Positions 50,032 to 59,014 of a DNA stretch of 64,000 nucleotides are shown here, in pieces. The notes under the pieces were generated by a model that was not told the origin of the DNA, made no database searches, and saw only the letters and a list, made by a program, of their open reading frames with translations. Positions within the stretch are counted from its first letter, which is position 1, and every line of letters begins with the position of its first letter. Location of the stretch: positions 904,561-968,560 of the forward strand of contig NZ_CP036172.1 in NCBI RefSeq assembly GCF_017357525.1. Direction: 5' to 3'. Made by a program: the position numbers and the translations under genes. This stretch comes from Methanofollis aquaemaris. Lineage in GTDB: Archaea > Halobacteriota > Methanomicrobia > Methanomicrobiales > Methanofollaceae.

Positions 50032-50318
50032 AGTACACCATGGAACTCGCGGTCCTTGCGGTCGTCCTCCTCTTCGCCGGGTCCTTCGTCATCGCCCTCA
50101 ACACCGGCGAGCACGAGTGGGGCGGGACCGACGACCAGGCCGGCGACGTCATCAACAAGATGACCGGCACCGAGTACGAACCCTGGGCCGACCCCATCTA
50201 CGAACCTGCGAGCGGCGAGATCGAGTCGCTCTTCTTCTGTCTCCAGGCAGCCGTCGGGGCGCTGGTGATCGGGTTCTTCTTCGGGTATTATTACCGCGGA
50301 CGGCGGATAAATACCTGA
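50028..50318 (+). CDS. cbiN: Cobalt transport protein CbiN
   Basis: The 96-residue protein has two membrane helices and the extracytoplasmic loop [21 protein letters not shown], matching CbiN. CbiN inserts into CbiM to load cobalt. ATG 50028 overlaps the cbiM stop by 4 nt. The frame to 49371 is a shadow of cbi[10 protein letters not shown] ends the second helix. Confidence 0.9.
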   Translation: MKYTMELAVLAVVLLFAGSFVIALNTGEHEWGGTDDQAGDVINKMTGTEYEPWADPIYEPASGEIESLFFCLQAAVGALVIGFFFGYYYRGRRINT

Positions 50319-50362
50319 AAACTCTCCCCTTTATGCAAAGAGGGGGAAAACCGGAGAGAGAC

Positions 50363-51145
50363 ATGCAGAATATCCTGGACGATTATGCTCACCAGAACGC
50401 CCTGCGGGACGTCGACACCAGGCTCAAACTCGTCCTCGGCGGAGGGGCGATCGTCGTCGGCATCCTCTCGACAGGCCCGGTCGCGCCGCTCTTCATCGCC
50501 ATCTCCATGGCGGCGATCACCCTCTTCCTTGCCCGGATACCGGGGAGGTTCTACGCGACCCTCCTCACCATCCCCCTCTCCTTCGCCGTCCTCTCCGCAG
50601 GCGTGATCCTCTTTCTCCAGGGCGGAGGAGAGACCCTCTTCGCCCTGCCCGTCGGCGGGTTCACGCTCACCGCCACCACCGGCAGCGCCGACCAGGCCGC
50701 CCTGGTCCTGGCCCGGACCTTCGGGGGGATGTGCTCCCTCTTCTTCATCGCGCTCACCACACCGATGGTCGAGATCTTCGCGGTGATGCGGGCGCTCAGG
50801 CTCCCGGCCGAGTTCGTCGACCTCGCCATGCTTATCTACCACTTCATCTTCATGCTCATCGGGGAGGCAGTGGCAACCCACAACGCCCAGGAGATCCGCC
50901 AGGGGTACGCGGGTTTCAGAAACTCGCTCCGCTCTTTTCCGATGCTTGCCGGGGCGCTCTTCGTGCGGGCCTGGGAGAAAGGAGAAGATTTGATCCTCGC
51001 CATGGACGCCCGGTGTTATGACGGGAAACTCGCCCTCGAAGAAGAGGGAGACAGCCCCTCGCCCCTGAGCACCGCCGGCGTCGCCGTCTACCTCGTCACC
51101 GCCGGTGCGATCGCCCTCCTGACCGGAGGCGTACAGTTATTCTGA
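50363..51145 (+). CDS. cbiQ: Cobalt ECF transporter T component CbiQ
   Basis: The 260-residue protein is the transmembrane energy-coupling subunit. Diagnostic segments are FLARIPGRFYATLLTIPLSF, MRALRLPAEFVDLAMLIYHFIFMLI and the coupling region MLAGALFVRAWEKGEDLILAMDARCYDG. ATG 50363 is placed 4 nt behind GGAGAG; a frame to 50333 adds 10 residues. It lies 44 nt behind cbiN and 8 nt before cbiO. Confidence 0.88.
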   Translation: MQNILDDYAHQNALRDVDTRLKLVLGGGAIVVGILSTGPVAPLFIAISMAAITLFLARIPGRFYATLLTIPLSFAVLSAGVILFLQGGGETLFALPVGGFTLTATTGSADQAALVLARTFGGMCSLFFIALTTPMVEIFAVMRALRLPAEFVDLAMLIYHFIFMLIGEAVATHNAQEIRQGYAGFRNSLRSFPMLAGALFVRAWEKGEDLILAMDARCYDGKLALEEEGDSPSPLSTAGVAVYLVTAGAIALLTGGVQLF

Positions 51146-51153
51146 GAACGACC

Positions 51154-52449
51154 ATGAGAGACGCAATTGAATTCCAGGACGTACACTTCGCCTACCCGAA
51201 CCGCCCCGACTCCCTCCGCGGCATCGATATCGCCGTCAGAGCGGGGAGCAAGGTCGCCCTGGTCGGCCCGAACGGCGCCGGCAAGACGACCCTCCTCTTG
51301 ATGTGCAACGGGATGCTCAGGCCGACGAAAGGGGTAGTGCGGGTCGGGGGGGTGCCGGTGAAGTACGACGCTCGCTCCCTCCGCGAGGTGAGACGGAAGG
51401 TCGGGCTCGTCTTCCAGAACTCCGACGCCCAACTCTTCGCCCCCACCGTCCGACAGGACGTGGCCTTCGGCCCCCTCAACCTCGGGATGGAGAAGGACGA
51501 GATCAAGGAGGCGGTCGAGCGGGCCCTTCACCAGGTCGGGATGAACGGGTATGAGCGACGCCCGCCCCACCACCTCTCCGGAGGAGAGAAAAAACGGGTC
51601 GCCATCGCCGGGGTGCTTGCGATGGACCCCGAAGTGCTGGTCTTCGACGAACCGACCAGCGCCCTCGACCCTGCCACCGCCGAGGAGGTGATGGACCTCC
51701 TGGACGAACTGAACCATGAGGGCAGGACCGTCCTCCTCTCCACGCACGACGTCGAACTTGCCTACCGCTGGGCCGACGAGGTCGTCCTGATGGAGAACGG
51801 AGCGGTGCTCAGGCATGGGAGCCCGGAGGCGATCTTCTCTGACACCGCCCTCCTGCACCAGGCCAGGCTCAAACCGCCTGCGGTGCTGGACCTCTACCGG
51901 GAACTCTCCGACCGCGGCCTCTTCAAGGACGAGACGCCGCCACGCAGCGCACTTGAGTTCACCGACCTGGTCGAGGGTCTGGCCGGCGACCAGCGGTCGC
52001 ACGACAGTTGCGGGGCCATCCATATCTGGGACGCCGCAGGAGTCGACAGCACCGCCCTCGAAACCCTTCTTTCCTCAGGCGCCGTCACCCGGGTGGGAGC
52101 GATGGGCACCAGGGCGAAACAACGGGCCTCCGAGGAGGGGATCGTCCCTGACTTCACCTACGGCGTCATCGACAAGTGTCTCCTGCGGGCGGTCGCCGGC
52201 GAGGACTCGCTCATCCTCACCTCAGGCGGAATGCTCGCCCACACCCGCGAGCGGATCGATACCTATGCCATGGAGAGCGGGCGGGAAATCGGGATCCGAA
52301 CTGTCGAAACTGGCTTTCTGGGCCGGAGGAGCACAGGGCCCGAAGCCCCTGCCAGAACCAAAGACCAGGACGGACGCAGCAAGAATGAGATCGCACCTGA
52401 CTGCGAGCAGTCGGGGCGGGAAGATAATATTAATGGAATGGCGGGATAA
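51154..52449 (+). CDS. cbiO: Cobalt ECF transporter ATPase CbiO with C-terminal extension
   Basis: Residues 1-240 form a standard ECF ATPase: Walker A GPNGAGKTT, Q loop VFQNSDAQLFAPTV, signature LSGGEKKRVAIAGVL, Walker B VLVFDEPTSALDP, and H loop STHDVEL. Residues from about 285 to 395 add a second domain (GAIHIWDAAGVDSTALETLL, VTRVGAMGTRAKQRA, DKCLLRAVAGEDSLILTSGGML), which I cannot name. The last 40 residues are charged and low in complexity. Total length (431) is about 150 more than ordinary CbiO. The overlap of domains suggests an added sensing or regulatory function, by inference. Confidence 0.9.
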   Translation: MRDAIEFQDVHFAYPNRPDSLRGIDIAVRAGSKVALVGPNGAGKTTLLLMCNGMLRPTKGVVRVGGVPVKYDARSLREVRRKVGLVFQNSDAQLFAPTVRQDVAFGPLNLGMEKDEIKEAVERALHQVGMNGYERRPPHHLSGGEKKRVAIAGVLAMDPEVLVFDEPTSALDPATAEEVMDLLDELNHEGRTVLLSTHDVELAYRWADEVVLMENGAVLRHGSPEAIFSDTALLHQARLKPPAVLDLYRELSDRGLFKDETPPRSALEFTDLVEGLAGDQRSHDSCGAIHIWDAAGVDSTALETLLSSGAVTRVGAMGTRAKQRASEEGIVPDFTYGVIDKCLLRAVAGEDSLILTSGGMLAHTRERIDTYAMESGREIGIRTVETGFLGRRSTGPEAPARTKDQDGRSKNEIAPDCEQSGREDNINGMAG

Positions 52450-52460
52450 TATTGAGTACA

Positions 52461-52640
52461 ATGCTCAATATTCGCCGGGAGATATGTGGGTACTGTGGTG
52501 CCTGTGTCTCTGTATGCCCTGAAGGGGCTCTCGAACTGATCGACGCATACCTGACCGTCGACAGCGAGACCTGCATCAGCTGTGGCATCTGCACGAAGGC
52601 GTGCCCACTCGGGGCTCTGGAGGTAACCGATGAAGTCTGA
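52461..52640 (+). CDS. 2x[4Fe-4S] ferredoxin
   Basis: The 59-residue protein carries two CxxCxxCxxxCP motifs: [12 protein letters not shown] and [12 protein letters not shown]. It is a clostridial-type ferredoxin. The start is ATG 52461; TTG 52452 adds MST. Its end overlaps the geranylgeranyl reductase start by 11 nt, so it is very likely that enzyme's electron donor. This agrees with published work on Methanosarcina showing that the reductase needs a ferredoxin encoded next to it. Confidence 0.9.
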   Translation: MLNIRREICGYCGACVSVCPEGALELIDAYLTVDSETCISCGICTKACPLGALEVTDEV

Positions 52641-53829
52641 GTACGACGTCCTCGTCATCGGGGGCGGACCCGGTGGTGCCGTCGCAGCGTGGACCGCTGC
52701 CAGGAAGGGACTCTCGGCCTGTCTCATCGAGAAGAGACCGGCGATCGGGGCCCCGGTCAGGTGTGCAGAAGGGATCGGGAAGAAACTTCTCACCGATTTT
52801 CTTGAGCCTGACCCGCGCTGGATCTCCGCAGACATCAAACGCGCCCGGATTGTCGCACCTGACGGAACACAGATCCAGCTCAAGGAAGATCAAGCCGGCG
52901 CGGAGGTTGGTTACGTCCTCGACCGGAAATTCTTCGATCGTGAACTGGTCTGGAAGGCCTCACAAGCCGGTGCCGATGTCTTTGTCAAGACACGGGCCGT
53001 CGAACCGATCATCGAGGATGGCATCCTCAGGGGAGCAGTCGTCGAGTCCTGTGGCAGGAGACAGGAGGTCAGGGCACAGGTCACCATCGCCGCCGACGGT
53101 GTGGAGTCGAAGTTCGCCCGCTGGTGTGGGATCGACACGACCGTCCCGGTGCAGGATCTGATGAGTTGTATCCAGTACCTCGTCACCGACATTGACATCG
53201 ATCCGGTCTGCAACGACTTCTACCTCGGCAACGAGGTCGCCCCGCAGGGGTACCTCTGGGTCTTTGCCAAGGGGGAACGGTGCGCCAATGTCGGGATCGG
53301 GATCCCGGCCTCGAAGACCGGACCAGGCAACCGCGCCAAGGACCATCTCGACCGCTTTATGGCTGAACACTTCCCTGACGGCAAGATCATCGAATGTGTC
53401 TTTGGTGGCGACCCGGTCTGCCGGCCTCTCGACTGCACGGTCTCAGACGGGTTGATGATCATCGGCGACGCCGCACGGGTCGTCGACCCCATCACCGGCG
53501 GCGGCATTGGCAATGCCATGCTCACCGGCAGACTTGCCGTAGAGGTGGCGGCGAAGGCGATCGCCACAGGCGACACCTCGAAGGCTGCCCTGATGCCGTA
53601 CGACGAGGGATGGCGGAATGCAAAGATGGGTCGGGATCTTGAGCGCAACTACAAGGTCAAGGAGTTCTTTATCAAACTCTCCGACGAGAAGATGAACGAC
53701 CTCGCCGATTCGATCGCAAACATCGACTTCGACGAGTTCTCGGTCAAGGCCCTGGTCCTGGAACTGATCAAGAGAAACCCGAAGATGCTCTTTGAGTTGA
53801 AAGAGCTCAAAGACGCTATCAAGCATTAG
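52630..53829 (+). CDS. Digeranylgeranylglycerophospholipid reductase (GGR family)
   Basis: The 399-residue flavoenzyme saturates the isoprenoid chains of archaeal lipids. The FAD-binding GxGxxG is [19 protein letters not shown] (about 8-26), and the C-terminal FAD contact is [21 protein letters not shown] (about 277-297). [13 protein letters not shown] and [15 protein letters not shown] are typical of this group. ATG 52630 lies inside the ferredoxin gene. Two T tracts follow, at 53872 and, for the opposite strand, 53931. Confidence 0.92.
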   Translation: MKSEYDVLVIGGGPGGAVAAWTAARKGLSACLIEKRPAIGAPVRCAEGIGKKLLTDFLEPDPRWISADIKRARIVAPDGTQIQLKEDQAGAEVGYVLDRKFFDRELVWKASQAGADVFVKTRAVEPIIEDGILRGAVVESCGRRQEVRAQVTIAADGVESKFARWCGIDTTVPVQDLMSCIQYLVTDIDIDPVCNDFYLGNEVAPQGYLWVFAKGERCANVGIGIPASKTGPGNRAKDHLDRFMAEHFPDGKIIECVFGGDPVCRPLDCTVSDGLMIIGDAARVVDPITGGGIGNAMLTGRLAVEVAAKAIATGDTSKAALMPYDEGWRNAKMGRDLERNYKVKEFFIKLSDEKMNDLADSIANIDFDEFSVKALVLELIKRNPKMLFELKELKDAIKH

Positions 53830-53870
53830 ACCGATCGGTGCCGGGTCACGGACCATATAGGGCTCCCGGC

Positions 53871-53940
53871 CCTCTTTTTCCGACTGATTGTCTTGAAGAG
53901 GTTTTGAGGGATGATCGGACACCTGAGGGCAAAAAAAAAG
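53871..53940. terminator. T tracts for convergent GGR and trkA genes
   Basis: The + strand has CTCTTTTTCC at 53871-53880 after the reductase. The minus strand has nine Ts at 53931-53939, 18 nt after the trkA stop. Each would end one of the two convergent transcripts. Confidence 0.55.
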
Positions 53941-53956
53941 GAGAGACGCGACTGTT

Positions 53957-54625
53957 TCAGTCTTCTGAGCCCTTCAACTGCCGGTTGAGGATGGTGATGC
54001 ACTCTTTTTCGGCTTCTTTCTTGGTGAAGACCGTGATAATGTCGCCGGGCCGGATCTTGACGTCCCCGCTCGGGATGATCAGTTCGCCGCCCGCCCGTCT
54101 GATCGCGATGAAGACGAAGTTCTTCACCTCAAGTTCTCTGATCTCATGGTCGATGATCGGGGCGTCGTCCTCTGCCACAACCTCGAAGATCGTCCCGCCC
54201 GGAATGGAAGCGAGTTGTTGCATGTTCGGGCTTTCGGCCCAGTAGTAGAGACGAGTCGCCACGAGTTCGTCCGGGTTCTCACTGATCTTCACTCCCACCT
54301 CTTTGAAGAGGGCCGAGTGCTCCTTCTGGTTCACGATGGAGACGACGTTTGGGACCTTGAAGCGTTTTGCCAGCCAGCAGGTCATCAGGTTCACGGCATC
54401 ATCGCTTGTCGTCGCTACGAGGCTTTGCGCCCGATCGATCCCGGCGTCATCGAGAACCGAACTGTCAGTGGAGTCACCGGCAATCGCGAGCACGTCGTAG
54501 TGCTCCAGGATGTCGTTGCATTTCGCTTCGTCCTGGTCGATGACAACGACGCTGTTCCCTTGATTCGCCGATATCGCTGTCAGGTTTCTTCCGATCCCAC
54601 CGAGACCAACGATGATGATGTACAC
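53957..54625 (-). CDS. trkA: TrkA-type K+ uptake regulator (RCK domain)
   Basis: The 222-residue protein has an N-terminal Rossmann RCK_N domain (IIIVGLGGIGRNLTAI, then VVVIDQDEAKC and AGDSTDSSVLDDAGI) and a C-terminal RCK_C ligand-binding domain (from about 135, TIFEVVAEDDAPIIDHEI to GDIITVFTKKEAE). It binds NAD(H) and ATP and controls a TrkH-type potassium channel, which is not in the window. The start is GTG 54625. It diverges from rnhB. Confidence 0.88.
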   Translation of the reverse strand: MYIIIVGLGGIGRNLTAISANQGNSVVVIDQDEAKCNDILEHYDVLAIAGDSTDSSVLDDAGIDRAQSLVATTSDDAVNLMTCWLAKRFKVPNVVSIVNQKEHSALFKEVGVKISENPDELVATRLYYWAESPNMQQLASIPGGTIFEVVAEDDAPIIDHEIRELEVKNFVFIAIRRAGGELIIPSGDVKIRPGDIITVFTKKEAEKECITILNRQLKGSED

Positions 54626-54679
54626 ACACCAGTTTGCCGCCCCCGGCTTGAAATATCTTGTGCATCCAATCTATCCCAC

Positions 54680-55315
54680 ATGATCTGTGGTGTCGATGAG
54701 GCGGGAAAGGGCGCAGTCTTTGGCCCCATGGTGGTGGGGGTCGTCGGGTGCGAGGCCGACGACGATCTCCCGGCAGGGGTGCGGGATTCAAAGACTCTCA
54801 CGCCCAGACGGCGGGAGGCGCTCTATACCGAGATCACCGGATCGTTCCCCTGGCAGGTGGTCGAGATCCCGGCGGCCGAGATCGACCGGCTCAGGGAGGA
54901 GATGACGATGAACGATGTGGTGGCGAGGGCCCACGCCGAGGCGGTCAGGAGTCTTGGCGCGGGGCGGGCCTTTCTCGATGCCTGCGATGTCGACGAGGAG
55001 CGGTACCGTTCGAAGGTCGCCGCCCTCGTCGGAGGTGGCTGCGAGGTGGTCGCCCGCCACCATGGGGACGCCCTCTTCCCGGTGGTGAGCGCCGCAAGCA
55101 TCGTCGCCAAGGTGACGAGGGACCGGGCGCTCGAAGATCTCAGGGCCGAGTATGGTGCGATCGGGAGTGGCTATCCCTCCGATAAAGTCACGATCGCCTA
55201 TCTCAAGGACTACGTCGCGGGACACGGCACCGCCCCGATCTTCGCCCGCACGAGCTGGGAGACGGTGGCGCGGCTCTTCGACCAACGGCGGCAGACAAGT
55301 CTCGGCGACTTTTAG
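54680..55315 (+). CDS. rnhB: Ribonuclease HII
   Basis: The 211-residue enzyme removes RNA from RNA-DNA hybrids. It has the opening CGVDEAGKGAVFGPMVVG (catalytic Asp and Glu), RDSKTLTPRRRE, FLDACDVDEERY (catalytic Asp), and SAASIVAKVTRDRALEDL. ATG 54680 is about 25-30 nt behind a GAAATATCTT element, suggesting a near-leaderless mRNA. The long upstream frame crosses trkA and is a shadow. The stop overlaps the convergent 55312 gene by 4 nt. Confidence 0.94.
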   Translation: MICGVDEAGKGAVFGPMVVGVVGCEADDDLPAGVRDSKTLTPRRREALYTEITGSFPWQVVEIPAAEIDRLREEMTMNDVVARAHAEAVRSLGAGRAFLDACDVDEERYRSKVAALVGGGCEVVARHHGDALFPVVSAASIVAKVTRDRALEDLRAEYGAIGSGYPSDKVTIAYLKDYVAGHGTAPIFARTSWETVARLFDQRRQTSLGDF

Positions 55316-56385
55316 GGTGTGAGCGCCGGGGCCAACCAGCCGGTGAGCACCATCAGCACTCCGGTGAGGAGGGTGACCAGGAGGAGGAGGGTGATCGCCC
55401 TGACGGTCCGGTGAGGGTAGATTTCCGACCGGCGCGACCGCCATAATCGCCCTCTATCAGTGTAATGGGACGCGATGACAAGAGAGACCATGGCTGCGGC
55501 CAGCGTCCCGGCAAGTGCGTGATAGTACCCTCCCGGTCCGGTCTGCCCAGGATATCCGATCTCGACGACCGCAACCCCCACAGCGGCCAGGATCAGGAGC
55601 ATCCCGATAAGGGTCTCCCGCTCCGATCCCTCCGGGAGCACGCCGCGGGACGCCGCCCGACTGCGGCTGTACGCAAGGAGAGCGATGCCGAGGAGAGCGG
55701 GGAGCCAGTGGAACATCAGGCCCCGGCCTCTGGTGTTTGCGGGGGTGAGAGAGGTGGGCGTCGACGTGACGGTGGGCTGGCCCTCATCCCCGGTCTCATT
55801 CTCAATTCTGGGATCGTCCCCTCCGGCTGGCGGAGAGGGGATCGGATTCACCACCCCGCTGCCCCGCATCCCTGATAAGGAAGGGGAAGAGGGGATCTCG
55901 GTGAGGAGATAGGTGACCTCAAAGGAGAGGGTGTCGCCCTGGGCGTCGTTCTGGGGTTTGTAGATCTCCTGAAATTTCCAGTGCCAGGTGAGGGCGACGC
56001 TCTCCCCGGCATCGAGTCTGGAGATCGTGATCATGTTCTGATCGTCCGGTCCGTGCGGGAAGGCCGCAAGCGGCGCCGGGAACGTAACCCCACTCTCCAG
56101 TCGCTCGCCCGAGAGGGTGAAGAGGAGGTAGCGGCCGAGGGCAGCACCGTCACCCTCGCCGTCGGTCTCGATGACGCCGCTCACCCAGAGGGAGAGGGTG
56201 CCGGCGCTGATCCCGGCGTTCCTGAGCATGACGACATTTTCGCCTTCCTCTCCCGGCGCGAGACCGCTCTCGTTCCAGGGGACGGCCGTCCCCTCGTCGA
56301 CGACCAGGTCGATTGTCGCGGCGGAGGCGGGGGCGGCGAGAGTTAGAGCGAGGGCCGCGATGAGGAGGAGCGCGGTGACTCGCAC
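55312..56385 (-). CDS. Surface protein: TasA-like ectodomain plus membrane helices
   Basis: The 357-residue product has a signal peptide (LLLIAALALTLAAPASA) and an ectodomain (about 23-165) that lines up by eye with the 59015 protein: TIDLVV, LAPGEEGENVVMLRNAGISAG (split), NDAQGDTLSFEVTYLL. A Thr/Pro-rich spacer (about 190-220) follows, and then about five membrane helices. I suggest a camelysin/TasA-type beta-sandwich tethered to the membrane. The start is GTG 56385, 2 nt after the DUF2341 stop. It is last in the sipW-type operon. The family call is my inference from the alignment. Confidence 0.6.
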   Translation of the reverse strand: MRVTALLLIAALALTLAAPASAATIDLVVDEGTAVPWNESGLAPGEEGENVVMLRNAGISAGTLSLWVSGVIETDGEGDGAALGRYLLFTLSGERLESGVTFPAPLAAFPHGPDDQNMITISRLDAGESVALTWHWKFQEIYKPQNDAQGDTLSFEVTYLLTEIPSSPSLSGMRGSGVVNPIPSPPAGGDDPRIENETGDEGQPTVTSTPTSLTPANTRGRGLMFHWLPALLGIALLAYSRSRAASRGVLPEGSERETLIGMLLILAAVGVAVVEIGYPGQTGPGGYYHALAGTLAAAMVSLVIASHYTDRGRLWRSRRSEIYPHRTVRAITLLLLVTLLTGVLMVLTGWLAPALTP

Positions 56386-56387
56386 CG

Positions 56388-58481
56388 TCAGTACCCTCCT
56401 GGCGTGTACCAGACCCGCACCTCCTCGAGGACCGAGGTTCGAGTGTTATCGGTCGTAGAGAGGTTTGCCCGCCACTGGAGGTAGCGGCCGGAGGAGAGAT
56501 TTGTGCTTACCGGGGAGGTGTTCCCCACTGGTTTCCAAGGAAGGGTCGCGTTGTTATATGAAAAGCTGGCGTTGGAGGCCCGCACTTCGAACGATATATT
56601 GATTTCTGGAGAGGTGATGGCATTCCAGGCGAGGGAGTCCCACTTTGAGTCGTTGGCGCCGGTGTCGAAGACGTTTGAGGTGATGGTGCCGTTCGTGTGG
56701 TAGCCAAAGGTCGGCGAGTACTTGCGGACGATGTGTTCGTCGCGGAGTTGTTCAGTTAAATCATTTACATAGAGACCGGTCTTCCCCGAGATTGGGGCAT
56801 TATCTGGCAGGTTGGCACTGCCAAGCCATTGACCGTCGACAAAGAGGTCAGCCCGCCGCCCGGAGAGACCAAGTTCTTCCGTATGCCATGCATCCCAGAC
56901 CCCAGAGACATCCCAGTATTCACCATTCGACCATTCATTACCCTGAATACAGCCAGAGATCATGACACGAGCAGATATAGAGAACAAGTCTTTCCGAAAC
57001 TCTGCCGAAACATAGTTATTTTTACCCACATATCGAGTTGTGATCTTACCCCGTCCAACGAGGTCACTCAACTTGATACGCTCTCTGACAGCGACATCAG
57101 ACCATTCTCCTTGATTTACAGTGAGATATCCTCCCTCAAAATTGAATAGACCAGTATTTTTTACAGACAATTCGTGATCTCCGGTCACTTCGGCCCGAAT
57201 CCGCCCCGTTTTTGTCCATCCGTCTGGTATTTCTCCGATAGTATCATCATCAAAGTCGTCATAGAAGAGGAATGTGGCCGTCCCATTGCTCGCATCCTGT
57301 GCATCCCCATTCCCATAGTGAAGGTCGATGGTTGAATCTCCGGGGGGTATAGTCGGCACCCGCACCCAGAAGACGGCAGGATTAGATCCAGCGTGCCCAT
57401 CATGCCAGTGCGGGAGAAGATGGCCCTTGTCATTCGTAAATCTGATATCACTAAAATTATCCAGCATCCCCTCTTGATGCGACACATTAACCCTCACTTG
57501 ATAATCAGTGAGAATATTCTCACCGAGGTTGGTGATGGTGACCAGCGCACAATGGGTCCAGATCCCCCCTTTGGCCGCCATCACACGGGGAGGGGCGGCC
57601 GGTGCGGCGGCCTGTTCATTGCCATCGATGAACACCTGGTCTGATGGTTTCTGAAGAGGTTTTTCTCCCACGCTCTCGTTGCACGCCCCGGCTCCGTGAG
57701 GAGTGAGGATATCTGCGCCCGGAGAAGAGGGCCCTTCAAACACACTTTCATTCAGATCTTTGTCTCTTACCGCGGATGATTCATTGAATCCTATCAAAGC
57801 ATCGGCCTCGCCTTCCCCTACTATCGTTTCCACAGCAGTTGCGTTTTCTCCGGCCACAGAGGATAGAAAAGCTTCCGCACCGGCATCTCCCTCAAGAACA
57901 GGGGGGGGTTCAGGCGCCTCACCGCTCACTTCTCCCTTCCCTATGATCGATTGATCAGGTGCTCTCGACCCTCCCGTCTCATTACCCACTACCGGAGCAC
58001 TCACATTCGTCGCATTTTCGCAGGAAATGGTGAAAGAGATGGGTTCTTCTTCTGTGATCCCCTCAGGGATGGCAGGGGTTCCAAAATACCCGTCGTCTCC
58101 CGACTCACCAGCAGGCGTGGCTACATCATCATCATCGACACTCTGGGCCGTAGCGTACGACGCTGTCTCAGGCTCAGACCAGAGAATTAAATTCCCGGCT
58201 CCCACAATGGCTCTGGGCTCTATCGGTCCTCCGCTCTCATTTTTAGCGAGGATTACGTCACCTTGCTGTATGGTCGCATTAACATTCAGGAGGGTACAGT
58301 TCAAAAAGTCCCCCTTCGTCGTCCAGATTCGACACTCCGAGTGCCACGCCTCGAAGGTGATCTGCCCGGTCTTCTCAGTATCAACAAAGACACACCCGCT
58401 CTCGCCGAACGGAACGGTGCAGAGGGCGAAGACAAGGAAAAAAAGTATTACCAGTCTGGTTCCCCGCACGCCGGGGCCCAC
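56388..58481 (-). CDS. Large secreted DUF2341-domain surface protein
   Basis: The 697-residue protein has a signal peptide (LVILFFLVFALCTVPFG), a long low-complexity acidic region (about 110-300), and then a DUF2341 domain (about 310-400; ALVTITNLGENILTDYQVRV, FWVRVPTIPPGDSTIDLHYG). A LamG or concanavalin-like region follows (about 410-560), and the tail is a beta-sandwich (SPEINISFEVRASNASFSY). DUF2341 domains are common in methanogen adhesins. The region 56800-57560 is markedly AT-richer than its neighbours. GTG 58481 starts it directly after the signal-peptidase stop. There is no C-terminal membrane helix, so it is probably released or bound by partners. Confidence 0.75.
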   Translation of the reverse strand: MGPGVRGTRLVILFFLVFALCTVPFGESGCVFVDTEKTGQITFEAWHSECRIWTTKGDFLNCTLLNVNATIQQGDVILAKNESGGPIEPRAIVGAGNLILWSEPETASYATAQSVDDDDVATPAGESGDDGYFGTPAIPEGITEEEPISFTISCENATNVSAPVVGNETGGSRAPDQSIIGKGEVSGEAPEPPPVLEGDAGAEAFLSSVAGENATAVETIVGEGEADALIGFNESSAVRDKDLNESVFEGPSSPGADILTPHGAGACNESVGEKPLQKPSDQVFIDGNEQAAAPAAPPRVMAAKGGIWTHCALVTITNLGENILTDYQVRVNVSHQEGMLDNFSDIRFTNDKGHLLPHWHDGHAGSNPAVFWVRVPTIPPGDSTIDLHYGNGDAQDASNGTATFLFYDDFDDDTIGEIPDGWTKTGRIRAEVTGDHELSVKNTGLFNFEGGYLTVNQGEWSDVAVRERIKLSDLVGRGKITTRYVGKNNYVSAEFRKDLFSISARVMISGCIQGNEWSNGEYWDVSGVWDAWHTEELGLSGRRADLFVDGQWLGSANLPDNAPISGKTGLYVNDLTEQLRDEHIVRKYSPTFGYHTNGTITSNVFDTGANDSKWDSLAWNAITSPEINISFEVRASNASFSYNNATLPWKPVGNTSPVSTNLSSGRYLQWRANLSTTDNTRTSVLEEVRVWYTPGGY

Positions 58482-58982
58482 CTAGGCCCCCCCCTTTCTG
58501 ACCTGCCGCAGGAGCGACACAGCCTCGGTCAGGAGGAGGAGGGAGGCGGGGACGACGATCAACAGGACAAATCCAGGAGGGCTCCGGATAAAGTGGCTGA
58601 CATAACCAAGGAAGGGCAGGTGAAGAAACACGACGCCGACCACCTCCTTCGCCGCCACCGGCGAGGGATCAGGATCTTCGTTGGCGTCGCCCTTCGTCAC
58701 GAAGGCGCGCGGCGGGCCGGGGATGACCTCGACGACGCGGTGGGTGGTGAGGTGGCCGCCCTCCCGGTAGGTGATGACCTCGCCCTCACCTATCTCGGAG
58801 GCCGCCGCCGGCCTTGTGACCACCACCCCGCCGACGTGAATCGCGGGTTCCATGCTCCCCGAGAGCACGGTGTCCACCCGCCACCCTCCCATCGCCGCAA
58901 GGAGTATGGCACCCGCTGCCACGACCAGGAGCAGGAGGAGCACCCCCCGCCTCCCGGTCAGCGCCTTTCCTATTTCTGCCAT
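58482..58982 (-). CDS. Signal peptidase I, SipW-like (S26B)
   Basis: The 166-residue protease has an N-terminal membrane helix (14-33), then the catalytic Ser in VLSGSMEPAIHVGG, the ER/archaeal-type histidine in TTHRVVEV (in place of bacterial Lys), and the GDANEDPDPSPV block with a catalytic Asp. A second helix (about 140-158) closes it. SipW-like enzymes cut the SipW-type leaders of TasA family proteins, one of which lies immediately upstream at 59015. It is followed without gap by the DUF2341 gene. Confidence 0.88.
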   Translation of the reverse strand: MAEIGKALTGRRGVLLLLLVVAAGAILLAAMGGWRVDTVLSGSMEPAIHVGGVVVTRPAAASEIGEGEVITYREGGHLTTHRVVEVIPGPPRAFVTKGDANEDPDPSPVAAKEVVGVVFLHLPFLGYVSHFIRSPPGFVLLIVVPASLLLLTEAVSLLRQVRKGGA

Positions 58983-59014
58983 TGATCAGTTGTGTGCCGT
59001 TTCAAGACTGTCGT

